Notes: a model not told the origin generated them from the letters alone. Positions 16,220-22,744 are shown, counted from the stretch's first letter. The stretch is DNA of 23,057 bases from JARLFX01 sp036404255 (GCA_036404255.1 DASWOP010000220.1:1-23057); one strand, 5' to 3'. Numbers and translations: made by a program.

Positions 16220-17509
16220 CTATGCGCAGTTGATGGACTCAATCCCCAGATACTGCGATGCCTGCCCGAGCTCTTCCTCGATGCGCAGCAACTGGTTGTA
16301 CTTCGCAATGCGGTCCGTACGCGAAGCCGAACCGGTCTTGATCTGGCCGCATCCGGTGCCCACTGCGAGGTCCGCAATGAACGTGTCTTCCGTCTCGCCC
16401 GAGCGGTGCGAAGCGATGGACGTGAACCCATAACGGCGGCCCAGCTCGATCGCGTCCAGCGTCTCCGTCAGTGTGCCGATCTGGTTCAGCTTGATCAGGA
16501 TGGAGTTGCCCGCACCCTCGTCAATGCCGCGCTGCAGCAGCTGCGTGTTGGTCACGAACAGATCGTCGCCCACCAGCTGAATCTTATCGCCCAGCTTCTC
16601 GGTCAGCAGCTTCCAACCTTCCCAGTCGTTCTCAGCCAGGCCATCTTCCAGCGATACGATCGGATACTTGCTGACCCAATCCGAGTAGAAGTCCACCATC
16701 TCCGCTGCCGTCAGCTCGCGCTTGTCGCTCTTCTTGAAGACGTACTTGTTCTTGGCTGCGTCGAAGAACTCGCTCGATGCCGGATCCAGCGCAATGCAGA
16801 TCTCCTCGCCCGGCTTGTAGCCCGCCTTCTCAATCGCTTCCAGAATCAGCTCAATCGCCTCATCGTTCGACTTCAGCGACGGCGCAAATCCACCCTCATC
16901 GCCGACTGCCGTGTTGTAACCCTTCTTCTTCAGCACACCCTTCAGCGTGTGGAATGTCTCCGCGCCCCAGCGCAGTGCCTCGCCAAACGTCTCCGCGCCC
17001 ACCGGCATCACCATGAACTCCTGGAAGTCCACGTTGGAATCGGCATGTGCACCGCCGTTGATGATGTTCATCATCGGCGTCGGCAATACGCTTGCATTCA
17101 CGCCGCCCAGGTACCGGTACAGCGGAAGCTTCAGCGCGCTGGCTGCGGCGCGGGCCGTCGCCATGGAAACCGCGAGCAGCGCATTCGCGCCCAGGCGGCC
17201 CTTGTTGTCCGTTCCATCGGCCTGGATCATCGTCGCATCCACCAGCCGCTGGTTCACCGCGTCAATGCCGGCCAGTTCAGGTGCCAGTACCGTCTCCACG
17301 TTCTCCACGGCCTGTAGTACGCCCTTGCCCTGGTAGACTTCCTTGTCGCCGTCACGCAGCTCCACAGCCTCATGCTCGCCGGTAGAAGCGCCGCTCGGTA
17401 CCGCTGCGCGGCCCATTGCGCCGCCGGACAGGATTACATCAGCCTCTACGGTCGGGTTACCGCGAGAATCAAGAATTTCACGTGCGTGGATGGAAACAAT
17501 CTCGGTCAT
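16220..17509 (-). CDS. eno: Enolase (phosphopyruvate hydratase)
   Basis: Enolase converts 2-phosphoglycerate to phosphoenolpyruvate in glycolysis and, in many bacteria, is part of the RNA degradosome. The 429-residue length is normal (E. coli 432). Visible motifs are IHAREILDSRGNPTVE at the N-terminus, PSGASTGEHEAVELRD, NVDFQEFMVMP, VGDEGGFAPSL, the metal ligands in IALDPASSEF, SLEDGLAE and LVGDDLFVTN, catalytic Lys in ILIKLNQIGTLTET, and SHRSGETED. The start at 17509 has AGGAG at 17514-17518. The frame stays open to 17650, but that extension is outside the family and lies beyond the Shine-Dalgarno. The gene is bracketed by two direct copies of a composite repeat. Confidence 0.98.
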   Translation of the reverse strand: MTEIVSIHAREILDSRGNPTVEADVILSGGAMGRAAVPSGASTGEHEAVELRDGDKEVYQGKGVLQAVENVETVLAPELAGIDAVNQRLVDATMIQADGTDNKGRLGANALLAVSMATARAAASALKLPLYRYLGGVNASVLPTPMMNIINGGAHADSNVDFQEFMVMPVGAETFGEALRWGAETFHTLKGVLKKKGYNTAVGDEGGFAPSLKSNDEAIELILEAIEKAGYKPGEEICIALDPASSEFFDAAKNKYVFKKSDKRELTAAEMVDFYSDWVSKYPIVSLEDGLAENDWEGWKLLTEKLGDKIQLVGDDLFVTNTQLLQRGIDEGAGNSILIKLNQIGTLTETLDAIELGRRYGFTSIASHRSGETEDTFIADLAVGTGCGQIKTGSASRTDRIAKYNQLLRIEEELGQASQYLGIESINCA

Positions 17510-17726
17510 ATTTCTCCTGTTTGTTCGTTGAAGGTTGTTTGCCCCTGGCATCAGGATGCGATGCTGCATCCGTTCGTTGAGCCCGGGCCGGCGGTCGACG
17601 GCCACGTGGCCACCGTCTGCCTGCTGTATCGTCTGTACGATCTCTGCCATTGGAATAACGCCGTCCTGGTATGCTCCGGCGTGGTGCGCGCCGCTTTTTT
17701 GCGCTTATCGTCTTCGAATCAGCTCC

Positions 17727-17768
17727 ATTTTAGCAAAGCAGGATTAACCTTCTGTGACGTAGGACACA
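17727..17768 (-). promoter_or_regulatory. Candidate eno promoter with CRP-like palindrome
   Basis: Reading toward eno, TGTGA-N6-ACACA (plus strand 17753-17768, 4 of 5 in one arm) is followed by an extended -10 of the form TGC-TAAAAT at 17735-17727. There is no good -35. A start near 17720 would place the palindrome centre at about -40.5, close to a class II activator position. This is prediction by eye; the leader would be about 210 nt. Confidence 0.3.
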
Positions 17769-17851
17769 ACGCCTTTACTTGCCATACCGCTCTCCAGCCA
17801 CAGATCCGGGTGCCCCATCTTCGCCGCGGCCTCATCGCGGCTAATCGGGGC

Positions 17852-17881
17852 CCCCGGCGAATGGCACTGGATTCGCCGGGG
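17852..17881 (+). repeat. Family 3 hairpin, copy 1
   Basis: CCCCGGCGAAT and ATTCGCCGGGG pair over 11 bp around GGCACTGG. It is nested in the right arm of a family 2 element. Confidence 0.85.
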
Positions 17882-17911
17882 TGAGCTTGGGTGGGCATTC
17901 GCGAACGGGGT

Positions 17912-17941
17912 CCCCGGCGAACGGCATTTTGTTCGCTGGGG
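17912..17941 (+). repeat. Family 3 hairpin, copy 2
   Basis: CCCCGGCGAAC and GTTCGCTGGGG pair over 11 positions with one G-T wobble, loop GGCATTTT. The T-to-C change relative to copy 1 is matched by A-to-G in the other arm. Confidence 0.85.
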
Positions 17942-17994
17942 CAGGAAGCGAACCGCTCCCGCCCATCTCCCCTCAGCGCCAAACCTCCAACCGA

Positions 17995-18035
17995 GTCATT
18001 CTGACCCTCGAGCGCAGCGAAGGGCAAGAATCCAG
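17995..18035 (+). repeat. Family 1 palindromic repeat, copy 7 (long-arm form)
   Basis: ATTCTGACCCT and AGGGCAAGAAT pair through ATTCT/AGAAT and CCCT/AGGG with two mismatches between. It is part of composite copy 2. Confidence 0.8.
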
Positions 18036-18090
18036 ACGCTCCCCACATCACCCATGCCGCCAAAAAGCTTCCGCTGCACGAAAGCTGACA

Positions 18091-18170
18091 CCGGGTGCCC
18101 ATCCTCACCGCAGTTCATCAGGATTGGATCGCAATCGGGGGCCCCGGCGAACGGCCTCTTGTTCGCTGGG
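18091..18170 (+). repeat. Partial family 2 element joined to family 3 hairpin copy 3
   Basis: It opens with CCGGGTGCCCATCC and retains the loop-like CAGTTCATC, but its right arm is degraded. It runs into CCCCGGCGAAC (18142-18152) / GTTCGCTGGG (18161-18170), the third copy of the family 3 hairpin. Confidence 0.7.
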
Positions 18171-18336
18171 TGGAGCAGCGGCGACGGCATTCACTTCCCC
18201 AGCCGTATTGCCATTGTCGATACCCTTCCCGCCAATTCTTTCCCACGGTCCAGCTCCGCGCCTTACGCTCAGAAAAGAGCTGCGCGCCCCGCTTCCAAAA
18301 CCCCGGGCCCGCCCAGCCACTCAGGAGGCATGCACG

Positions 18337-19182
18337 ATGACCCGACTCCACCTTTCCGCAAGCCTGTTGCCCGCCGCCGCGCTGGTTCTTCTTCTGCCAG
18401 CAGCCGCCTCGGCACAGACCGAACGCACCGGCGTCTCTCACCCGGACGAAGCCGTTGCCATCGCCGAGATGAAGCCCGCGGCTGCCCCCGTTGCAGCCCC
18501 AGCCAAACCCAGCGCCGCCATCACCGAATCGGGCTCCGCAATGATCCCCCATACGGCCATCCTGGATGCCGCCCCGGCCCCCGCAGACCCCGACGAAGAC
18601 ATCGTCACCTACGTCCCCTCCGCGCCCAATACACTGCCCGTTGGCACCATCATCAAGGTCCGCATGAGCCAGACCGTCTCCAGCAAGAGCACCCTCGCCG
18701 GCACCCCGTTCACCGCCACCATTGAAGAGCCCCTTGAGCGCGACGGCAAAGTGATCGTCCCCGCGGGCTCCGAACTCCAAGGCACAGTTGAAGATGTCCA
18801 CGGCGGCGCACGCGTCTTCGGGCGTTCCTCACTGCGGCTGAAGACCGAATCCATCCTCCTGCCCGATGGCTCGCACTACGTAGTCCACGCCCAGGTCATC
18901 GATACCGACCAGTTCCGCAACAGCCAGATCGGCCCCGAGGGCGAAGTCATTGGCTCTGACCATGCCAAGCGCACCCTGGCCGTAGCCTCGCTCACCACAG
19001 GCTCCGCTGCTGCCGCTGGCGCCGTCTTTGGCGGCGTACCCGGCGCTCTGATCGGCGCAGGCGTTGGCGCGGGCGTCAGCACGGCCCAATGGCTGCGCCA
19101 CGACCGCGAAACCACCCTGCCCGTCGAATCCAAAGTAACCTTCAGCCTGACCATTGCCATGCCCATGACCCCGCTTCGTTAG
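18337..19182 (+). CDS. Secreted protein of unknown function with glycine-zipper segment
   Basis: I do not recognise a named family with confidence. The 281-residue product starts with a signal peptide (about residues 1-27, ending ASAQ), then an Ala/Pro-rich linker to about 95. A compact domain follows (about 99-190: LPVGTIIKVRMSQTVSSKS, then DGKVIVPAGSELQGTVED), whose pattern recalls TrbI/VirB10-like beta domains; similar proteins occur in Acidobacteria. Residues 219-249 are a Gly/Ala-rich hydrophobic stretch (AVFGGVPGALIGAGVGAGVS) resembling a glycine zipper that could insert in a membrane. The start is well set by AGGAGG at 18323-18328, 8 nt upstream; a longer open frame upstream is repeat sequence. 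It is monocistronic, ended by the hairpin at 19206. A periplasmic or envelope role is an inference. Confidence 0.75.
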   Translation: MTRLHLSASLLPAAALVLLLPAAASAQTERTGVSHPDEAVAIAEMKPAAAPVAAPAKPSAAITESGSAMIPHTAILDAAPAPADPDEDIVTYVPSAPNTLPVGTIIKVRMSQTVSSKSTLAGTPFTATIEEPLERDGKVIVPAGSELQGTVEDVHGGARVFGRSSLRLKTESILLPDGSHYVVHAQVIDTDQFRNSQIGPEGEVIGSDHAKRTLAVASLTTGSAAAAGAVFGGVPGALIGAGVGAGVSTAQWLRHDRETTLPVESKVTFSLTIAMPMTPLR

Positions 19183-19205
19183 CGGCGTTTGTCTTTGCTG
19201 TACTT

Positions 19206-19234
19206 AGGCACAGGCCAAACCGCCTGTGCCTTTT
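19206..19234 (+). terminator. Rho-independent terminator after the secreted-protein gene
   Basis: AGGCACAGGC (19206-19215) and GCCTGTGCCT (19222-19231) form a perfect 10-bp stem with loop CAAACC, followed by TTTT. It lies 24 nt after the stop codon at 19182 and separates this gene from the response regulator. Confidence 0.92.
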
Positions 19235-19389
19235 CAATTTCGGCGCCTTTTTCAACAGGCAACCCTGACGGCCAGCCCGTGCATCGTACAAAAAGTCTTT
19301 GAAATCCAGGATGCTTCCCCTACGATGGCTAACACGATTAAATTTGCAGTCGCAGCAAAATTGAAATTATCCCAGGGCTCTGCGTCATA

Positions 19390-19776
19390 ATGCCGTCTAC
19401 CATCCTTCTGATTGACGATAATGCGATTCAGGCCGCCACCCGCCAGACGATCCTGCGGCGTGCCGGATACTTCGTTTACGCCGCCCTCAATCCCCTCCGG
19501 GCCCTCGAACAATTCCGCGAAAAGCAGTTTCCCGAAGAGATTGACCTCGTCATCACCGACCATCTCATGCCCGGCATGAACGGCGCTGAATTCGTGAGCG
19601 AGCTTCGCATCCTGTATCCGGATCTGCCAGTTCTCGTCATCAGCGGCCTCGAAGATGCGGAGATAGAGTACGAGGGGATGAACGTCACCTTCCGTCAAAA
19701 GCCCCTCCTGCCCGATGCCCTGCTGGCCAGCGTTCACACCCTCCTCCAAACAGGCAAGGTAGCCTCAGGCTGCTAA
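19390..19776 (+). CDS. Single-domain response regulator (receiver only)
   Basis: A 128-residue receiver domain with no output domain. Phosphoacceptor Asp57 lies in LVITDHLMPGMNG; the acidic pair is Asp9-Asp10 (LLIDDN), the switch Ser is Ser85 (VLVISG) and the conserved Lys is Lys104 (RQKPLLP). Such proteins act by protein-protein contact, for example in phosphorelays or with a separate kinase. No histidine kinase is nearby. The start ATG has only a weak AGGG (19374-19377) upstream. It is preceded by an intrinsic terminator and separated by 160 bp from ccmF, so it probably has its own promoter within 19235-19389, which I could not identify. Confidence 0.9.
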   Translation: MPSTILLIDDNAIQAATRQTILRRAGYFVYAALNPLRALEQFREKQFPEEIDLVITDHLMPGMNGAEFVSELRILYPDLPVLVISGLEDAEIEYEGMNVTFRQKPLLPDALLASVHTLLQTGKVASGC

Positions 19777-19858
19777 CCATCTTTGCCTTAAATCCCCAAA
19801 ATCATAAAAATCCCGTCATCACTGTTAAGTTTCTCCACCGCAGGCTCCCCGGTTGCAA

Positions 19859-19874
19859 TGTGACTTCCGTCACA
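19859..19874. promoter_or_regulatory. CRP/FNR-family operator-like palindrome upstream of ccmF
   Basis: TGTGACTTCCGTCACA is a perfect palindrome with arms TGTGAC and GTCACA and matches the CRP core TGTGA-N6-TCACA exactly. It lies 63 bp upstream of the ccmF start. The known consensus is from Gammaproteobacteria; acidobacterial CRP/FNR proteins may differ. Confidence 0.5.
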
Positions 19875-19891
19875 CCTGGTGCGCCCCTGCC

Positions 19892-19920
19892 TTGCCGCAC
19901 GCAATCCAACCTGCGAGAAT
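19892..19920 (+). promoter_or_regulatory. Weak candidate sigma-70 promoter for ccmF
   Basis: TTGCCG (19892-19897), 17-bp spacer, GAGAAT (19915-19920); four of six matches in each box. A start near 19927 would put the palindrome centre (19866.5) at about -60.5, a classical class I activator distance. The leader would be only about 10 nt. Confidence 0.3.
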
Positions 19921-19936
19921 CAATTCTGGTTCATTC

Positions 19937-22009
19937 ATGACATCGCATCCCATGCCGGAATTCGGCAGCTTCACACTCATCCTCGCACTCGCGCTCTCCG
20001 CGTGGGCGCTCCTTGCGGGCACAATCGCCCTGTATCAGCTAGCCACCGGCAAACGCGGCCGCATTGAGCCCGAGCGCCTGCTTGAAACCGCGCGCCGTGC
20101 CAGTCTTGCCACGTTTGTCGCCGTCTCCTGCGCCGCATTCGCTCTGGTCTGGGCTGCGTTCACCGGCGACTACTCCGTCGCCTACATCTTGCACCACACC
20201 AATACGGCGCTGCCGGGAGCCTACAAGTTCTCCGCCCTCTGGTCCGGTCAGGAAGGCTCTCTTCTCCTCTGGGCCTGGCTGCTCACCGCCTACGGATTCG
20301 TGCTCTGCCTGCGCTATCGCGTCGATGCTCGTCTCACCGCCTACGCATCCACCATCATGGCGGCCATCCAGCTCTTCTTCCTCGCCCTGCTCTGCTTCGC
20401 GGCCTCGCCCTTCGCCATTCAGCCCGGCCCGCTGCAGCCAGACGGCTTCGGTCTGAACCCACTCCTCCAGTATCCCGAGATGGTCATCCATCCACCGCTG
20501 CTCTATCTCGGCTACGTCGGATTCTCCGTGCCCTTTGCCTTCGCGCTCGGCGCTCTGATGATGAAGTACCCCGGTGAGAAGTGGATTCGCATCACCCGCA
20601 ACTGGACCATGGTCACCTGGCTCTTTCTCACCTGCGGCATCTTCCTCGGCGCTCACTGGGCCTACTCCGTCCTCGGCTGGGGCGGCTACTGGGGATGGGA
20701 CCCCGTCGAAAACGCCTCCCTCATGCCCTGGCTCACCGGCACCGCCTTCCTGCACTCCTGCATGATGCAGGAGAAGCGCGGCATGATGAAGGTCTGGAAC
20801 GTCTGGCTCATCTTCACCACCTTCCTGCTCTGCATCCTCGGCACACTGCTTACCCGCTCCGGCATCGTCAGTTCCGTACATGCCTTTGCGCAGTCTTCCA
20901 TTGGAACGTGGTTCACCAGCTTCCTCATCATCGCCTTCGGCGTCTGCCTCTTCACCTTCTTCCGCCAGCGCGGCCACCTGAAGGCCGAGCACAAACTGGA
21001 GTCGCTCGTCTCCCGCGAATCCAGCTTTATGTTCAACAACCTCATCCTTCTGGTAGCCTGCTTCACCGTTCTCTGGGGAACGCTCTTCCCCGTGCTCAGC
21101 GAATACGTGACCGGCACCAAGGTCACCGTCGGCGCGCCATTCTACAATCGTGTCAACCTGCCCATCGGCCTCTTCCTGCTCTTCCTGACCGGAATCGGCC
21201 CCCTGCTGGCATGGCGCAGCACCTCGCTCAAGTCCATCCGCCGCAACTTCGTCCTTCCCGGCATCGCTGTGCTGGCCACGGCCATCGTTCTGATCGCCTG
21301 TGGAGTCCGTCCGTGGGGGCAGGACGTTGACGTCCAGTCCATCTGGTTCTCTCTGGTCTGCTTCTCGCTCAGCGCCGGCGTCATCACCGCCATCGCGGCA
21401 GAATTCCTCCGCGGCGCGCACGTCGTCCACATCCAGACCGGCAAGAACATCGTCAGCTCCATGATCCTGCTCACCCGCCGCAACACCCGCCGCTACGGCG
21501 GATACATCGTGCACTTCGGCGTGGTTGTCATCTTCATCGGCATCGCTGGCGGAGCATTCAACCAGTCCAAAGAGATGGAGATGGGCTTCGGCGACTCCAT
21601 GCAGATCGGCAGCTACAAGATCGTCTGCCAGAGCTTCTCGCAGGATTCCAACCCCAACTTTGATACCGAGTTCGCTCTGCTGAACGTCTTCCACAACGGC
21701 AAGTTCGTCACGCAACTCAACCCCGAGCGCCGCTTCTACACCGCCAGCCAGCAGCCTTCCACCATCGTGGCAAACCACTCCACGCTGCAGCGCGACCTGT
21801 ACACGATCTACGAAGGCCGCAACCCGGATACCGACCGCCCCATCATCAAGGTCTTCCTCAATCCTCTGATTGCCTGGATCTGGATCGGTGTCGCCATCAT
21901 GGTCTTCGGCACCCTCGTAGCCCTGGTTCCGTCGCTTGTCCCCGGCACGGTTCCAGCCACACCCAAAGTTGCATCCGTACCAGCACCCGCTCCCATAGGT
22001 GGTGACTAA
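19937..22009 (+). CDS. ccmF: Cytochrome c maturation haem lyase subunit CcmF
   Basis: CcmF is a polytopic inner-membrane protein that, with CcmH, transfers haem from holo-CcmE to apocytochrome c on the periplasmic side. The 690-residue product has more than a dozen hydrophobic helices. The tryptophan-rich WWD haem-handling motif is GWGGYWGWDPVENASLMPW (about 247-265), with conserved His in VIHPPLLYLGYVG and SSVHAFAQS. A large periplasmic segment precedes the last helix (LIAWIWIGVAIMVFGTLVAL). The ATG at 19937 has no clear Shine-Dalgarno; the next in-frame ATG at 19952 is an alternative. The downstream ccmH and CcmI-like gene confirm the context. No ccmE or ccmABC gene is in the window. Confidence 0.95.
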   Translation: MTSHPMPEFGSFTLILALALSAWALLAGTIALYQLATGKRGRIEPERLLETARRASLATFVAVSCAAFALVWAAFTGDYSVAYILHHTNTALPGAYKFSALWSGQEGSLLLWAWLLTAYGFVLCLRYRVDARLTAYASTIMAAIQLFFLALLCFAASPFAIQPGPLQPDGFGLNPLLQYPEMVIHPPLLYLGYVGFSVPFAFALGALMMKYPGEKWIRITRNWTMVTWLFLTCGIFLGAHWAYSVLGWGGYWGWDPVENASLMPWLTGTAFLHSCMMQEKRGMMKVWNVWLIFTTFLLCILGTLLTRSGIVSSVHAFAQSSIGTWFTSFLIIAFGVCLFTFFRQRGHLKAEHKLESLVSRESSFMFNNLILLVACFTVLWGTLFPVLSEYVTGTKVTVGAPFYNRVNLPIGLFLLFLTGIGPLLAWRSTSLKSIRRNFVLPGIAVLATAIVLIACGVRPWGQDVDVQSIWFSLVCFSLSAGVITAIAAEFLRGAHVVHIQTGKNIVSSMILLTRRNTRRYGGYIVHFGVVVIFIGIAGGAFNQSKEMEMGFGDSMQIGSYKIVCQSFSQDSNPNFDTEFALLNVFHNGKFVTQLNPERRFYTASQQPSTIVANHSTLQRDLYTIYEGRNPDTDRPIIKVFLNPLIAWIWIGVAIMVFGTLVALVPSLVPGTVPATPKVASVPAPAPIGGD

Positions 22010-22023
22010 TGCAAAAAAACTCT

Positions 22024-22073
22024 GTCATCCCGACCGAAGTGCAGCACAGCGCAACGCAGCGGAGGGATTTGCT
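22024..22073 (+). repeat. Family 1 palindromic repeat, copy 8 (arms ATCCC/GGGAT)
   Basis: GTC-ATCCC-GACCGAAG, then a longer loop and GCGGA-GGGAT-TTGC. The arms differ from all other copies yet stay complementary. Confidence 0.65.
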
Positions 22074-22158
22074 TCTCGCCCATCGCCGCACAATACTCAC
22101 CAACCGCAACGCTCTAGCCCTCACAAGCAACGACGCTCTTGCATTTTCTTTCGTTAAG

Positions 22159-22216
22159 GGCACGGCTTCAGCCGTGCCATCCAGCACCGCTGCCAGTGGG
22201 GCTTTAGCCCCTGAGG
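22159..22216 (+). repeat. Double hairpin element carrying the ccmH ribosome binding site
   Basis: Hairpin one is GGCACGGC-TTCA-GCCGTGCC (22159-22178). Hairpin two is GGGGC-TTTA-GCCCC (22198-22211). The element's tail CTGAGGTACG contains GAGG (22213-22216), which serves as the ccmH Shine-Dalgarno. I recall this motif combination as common between genes in Acidobacteria. Confidence 0.8.
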
Positions 22217-22223
22217 TACGCCT

Positions 22224-22688
22224 TTGAAACTGACCACCACAACTCGCCGCATCGCACAACTCGTCTTCATCTGCGCCCTCGCCTGTACCGCCCTGGGCGT
22301 CACCGACCGCTTCAACGACATCGGCCACAAGCTGATGTGCCCCTGCGGCTGCGCTCAGGTGCTGCTGGAGTGCAACCACGTCGGCTGCCAGGACTCTGAA
22401 AGAATGCGCGCCGAGCTCGCTGGCCAGATGAAAGACGGCCAGGGCGACCGTCCCATCCTGAACTTCTTCGTCGCCAAATACGGCCCCACCGTCCTCGCTG
22501 CCCCCATGCGTGGCGGCTTTGATAACGTCGCCTGGATCATGCCCTTCGCCGTGCTTCTATTGGCCATCGTCGGCACCTCGCTCCTCGTCCGCAAGTGGCG
22601 CGTCCGCACCGTCGCCGCGCCCACAGAAGCAGCCAGCGCCCCCCACGATCCCCTGCGCGAGAAGATTCGGAAAGAGACGGAATACTAA
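22224..22688 (+). CDS. ccmH: Cytochrome c maturation protein CcmH
   Basis: CcmH is a membrane-anchored thiol-redox protein that keeps the apocytochrome CXXCH cysteines reduced for haem attachment. The 154-residue product has an N-terminal hydrophobic segment (AQLVFICALACTALGV), a periplasmic domain with LMCPCGCAQ (Cys39, Cys41, Cys43) plus Cys50 and Cys55, and a C-terminal TM helix (VAWIMPFAVLLLAIVGTSLLV, about 102-122). The classical motif is LRCXXC, so this is the Cys-rich CPCGC variant, which I recall from Acidobacteria and deltaproteobacteria. The start is TTG at 22224 with GAGG at 22213-22216, 7 nt upstream and inside a repeat. It ends with a basic cytoplasmic tail. Confidence 0.9.
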   Translation: MKLTTTTRRIAQLVFICALACTALGVTDRFNDIGHKLMCPCGCAQVLLECNHVGCQDSERMRAELAGQMKDGQGDRPILNFFVAKYGPTVLAAPMRGGFDNVAWIMPFAVLLLAIVGTSLLVRKWRVRTVAAPTEAASAPHDPLREKIRKETEY

Positions 22689-22708
22689 TGTCCCAAACGA
22701 TCACTACC

Positions 22709-22744
22709 CCATATCGGAACTGTCATCCATATAGGAACTGTCAT
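22709..22744. repeat. Tandem 18-bp repeat next to a family 1 element
   Basis: CCATATCGGAACTGTCAT (22709-22726) is followed directly by CCATATAGGAACTGTCAT (22727-22744), one difference. The second unit's GTCAT is the left end of the family 1 element at 22740. Confidence 0.85.

Larger units (their letters stand above)
17806..18082 (+). repeat. Composite repeat, copy 2, interrupted twice by family 3 hairpins
   Basis: It has the same order as 15848-16025: family 2 head CCGGGTGCCCC, tail GAACCGCTCCCGCCCATCTC (17950-17969), ACCGAGTC, a family 1 element and the 27-bp tail at 18056-18082. Relative to the uninterrupted unit it carries two insertions, one after GCGGCTAA (hairpin 17852-17881) and one after ATTCGCGAAC (hairpin 17912-17941). 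Confidence 0.8.
17510..18336. other. 827-bp gene-free region between divergent eno and secreted-protein gene
   Basis: The part near eno (17510-17800) holds its presumed leader and promoter and a perfect 12-bp palindrome GGCCACGTGGCC (17600-17611). From 17806 to about 18171 it is mosaic repeat DNA. The last 160 bp precede the secreted-protein gene and end in AGGAGG. Open frames running through here are in-frame extensions of neighbouring genes or repeat translations; I see no independent gene. Confidence 0.75.
22010..22223. other. Repeat-filled gap between ccmF and ccmH
   Basis: It holds a divergent family 1 element (22024-22073), an unremarkable stretch, and a double hairpin element (22159-22216). 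An open frame from 22009 overlaps the ccmF stop but is only a translation of these repeats. Confidence 0.75.

Noticed and set aside
17510..17650. In-frame N-terminal extension of enolase
   Set aside because: Family members start at MTEIVSIHARE, and AGGAG directly precedes 17509. The extension's MAEIV start resembles the true one by chance.
12541..18171. Repeat-rich region as a CRISPR array
   Set aside because: Repeats are irregularly spaced, of several families, nested, and without uniform spacers or cas genes.
17881..18336. Upstream extension of the secreted-protein frame
   Set aside because: It would place repeat-derived sequence before a clear signal peptide; AGGAGG at 18323 fixes the start at 18337.
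19322..19350. Possible sigma-54 type promoter (TGGC...TTGC) before the response regulator
   Set aside because: The GG-to-GC distance is far too long for a -24/-12 promoter.
19361..19391. TTGAAA...CATAAT as a promoter for the response regulator
   Set aside because: The -10 would overlap the start codon, so transcription would begin inside the gene, and the spacer is 19 bp.
20039..21778. Long antisense open frame (579 codons) across ccmF
   Set aside because: A shadow of a high-GC gene: acidic, low-complexity translation without any family feature, opposite a clear CcmF.
22009..22227. 72-residue open frame overlapping the ccmF stop
   Set aside because: It translates a family 1 element and the double hairpin; no Shine-Dalgarno, and it ends inside ccmH in another frame.
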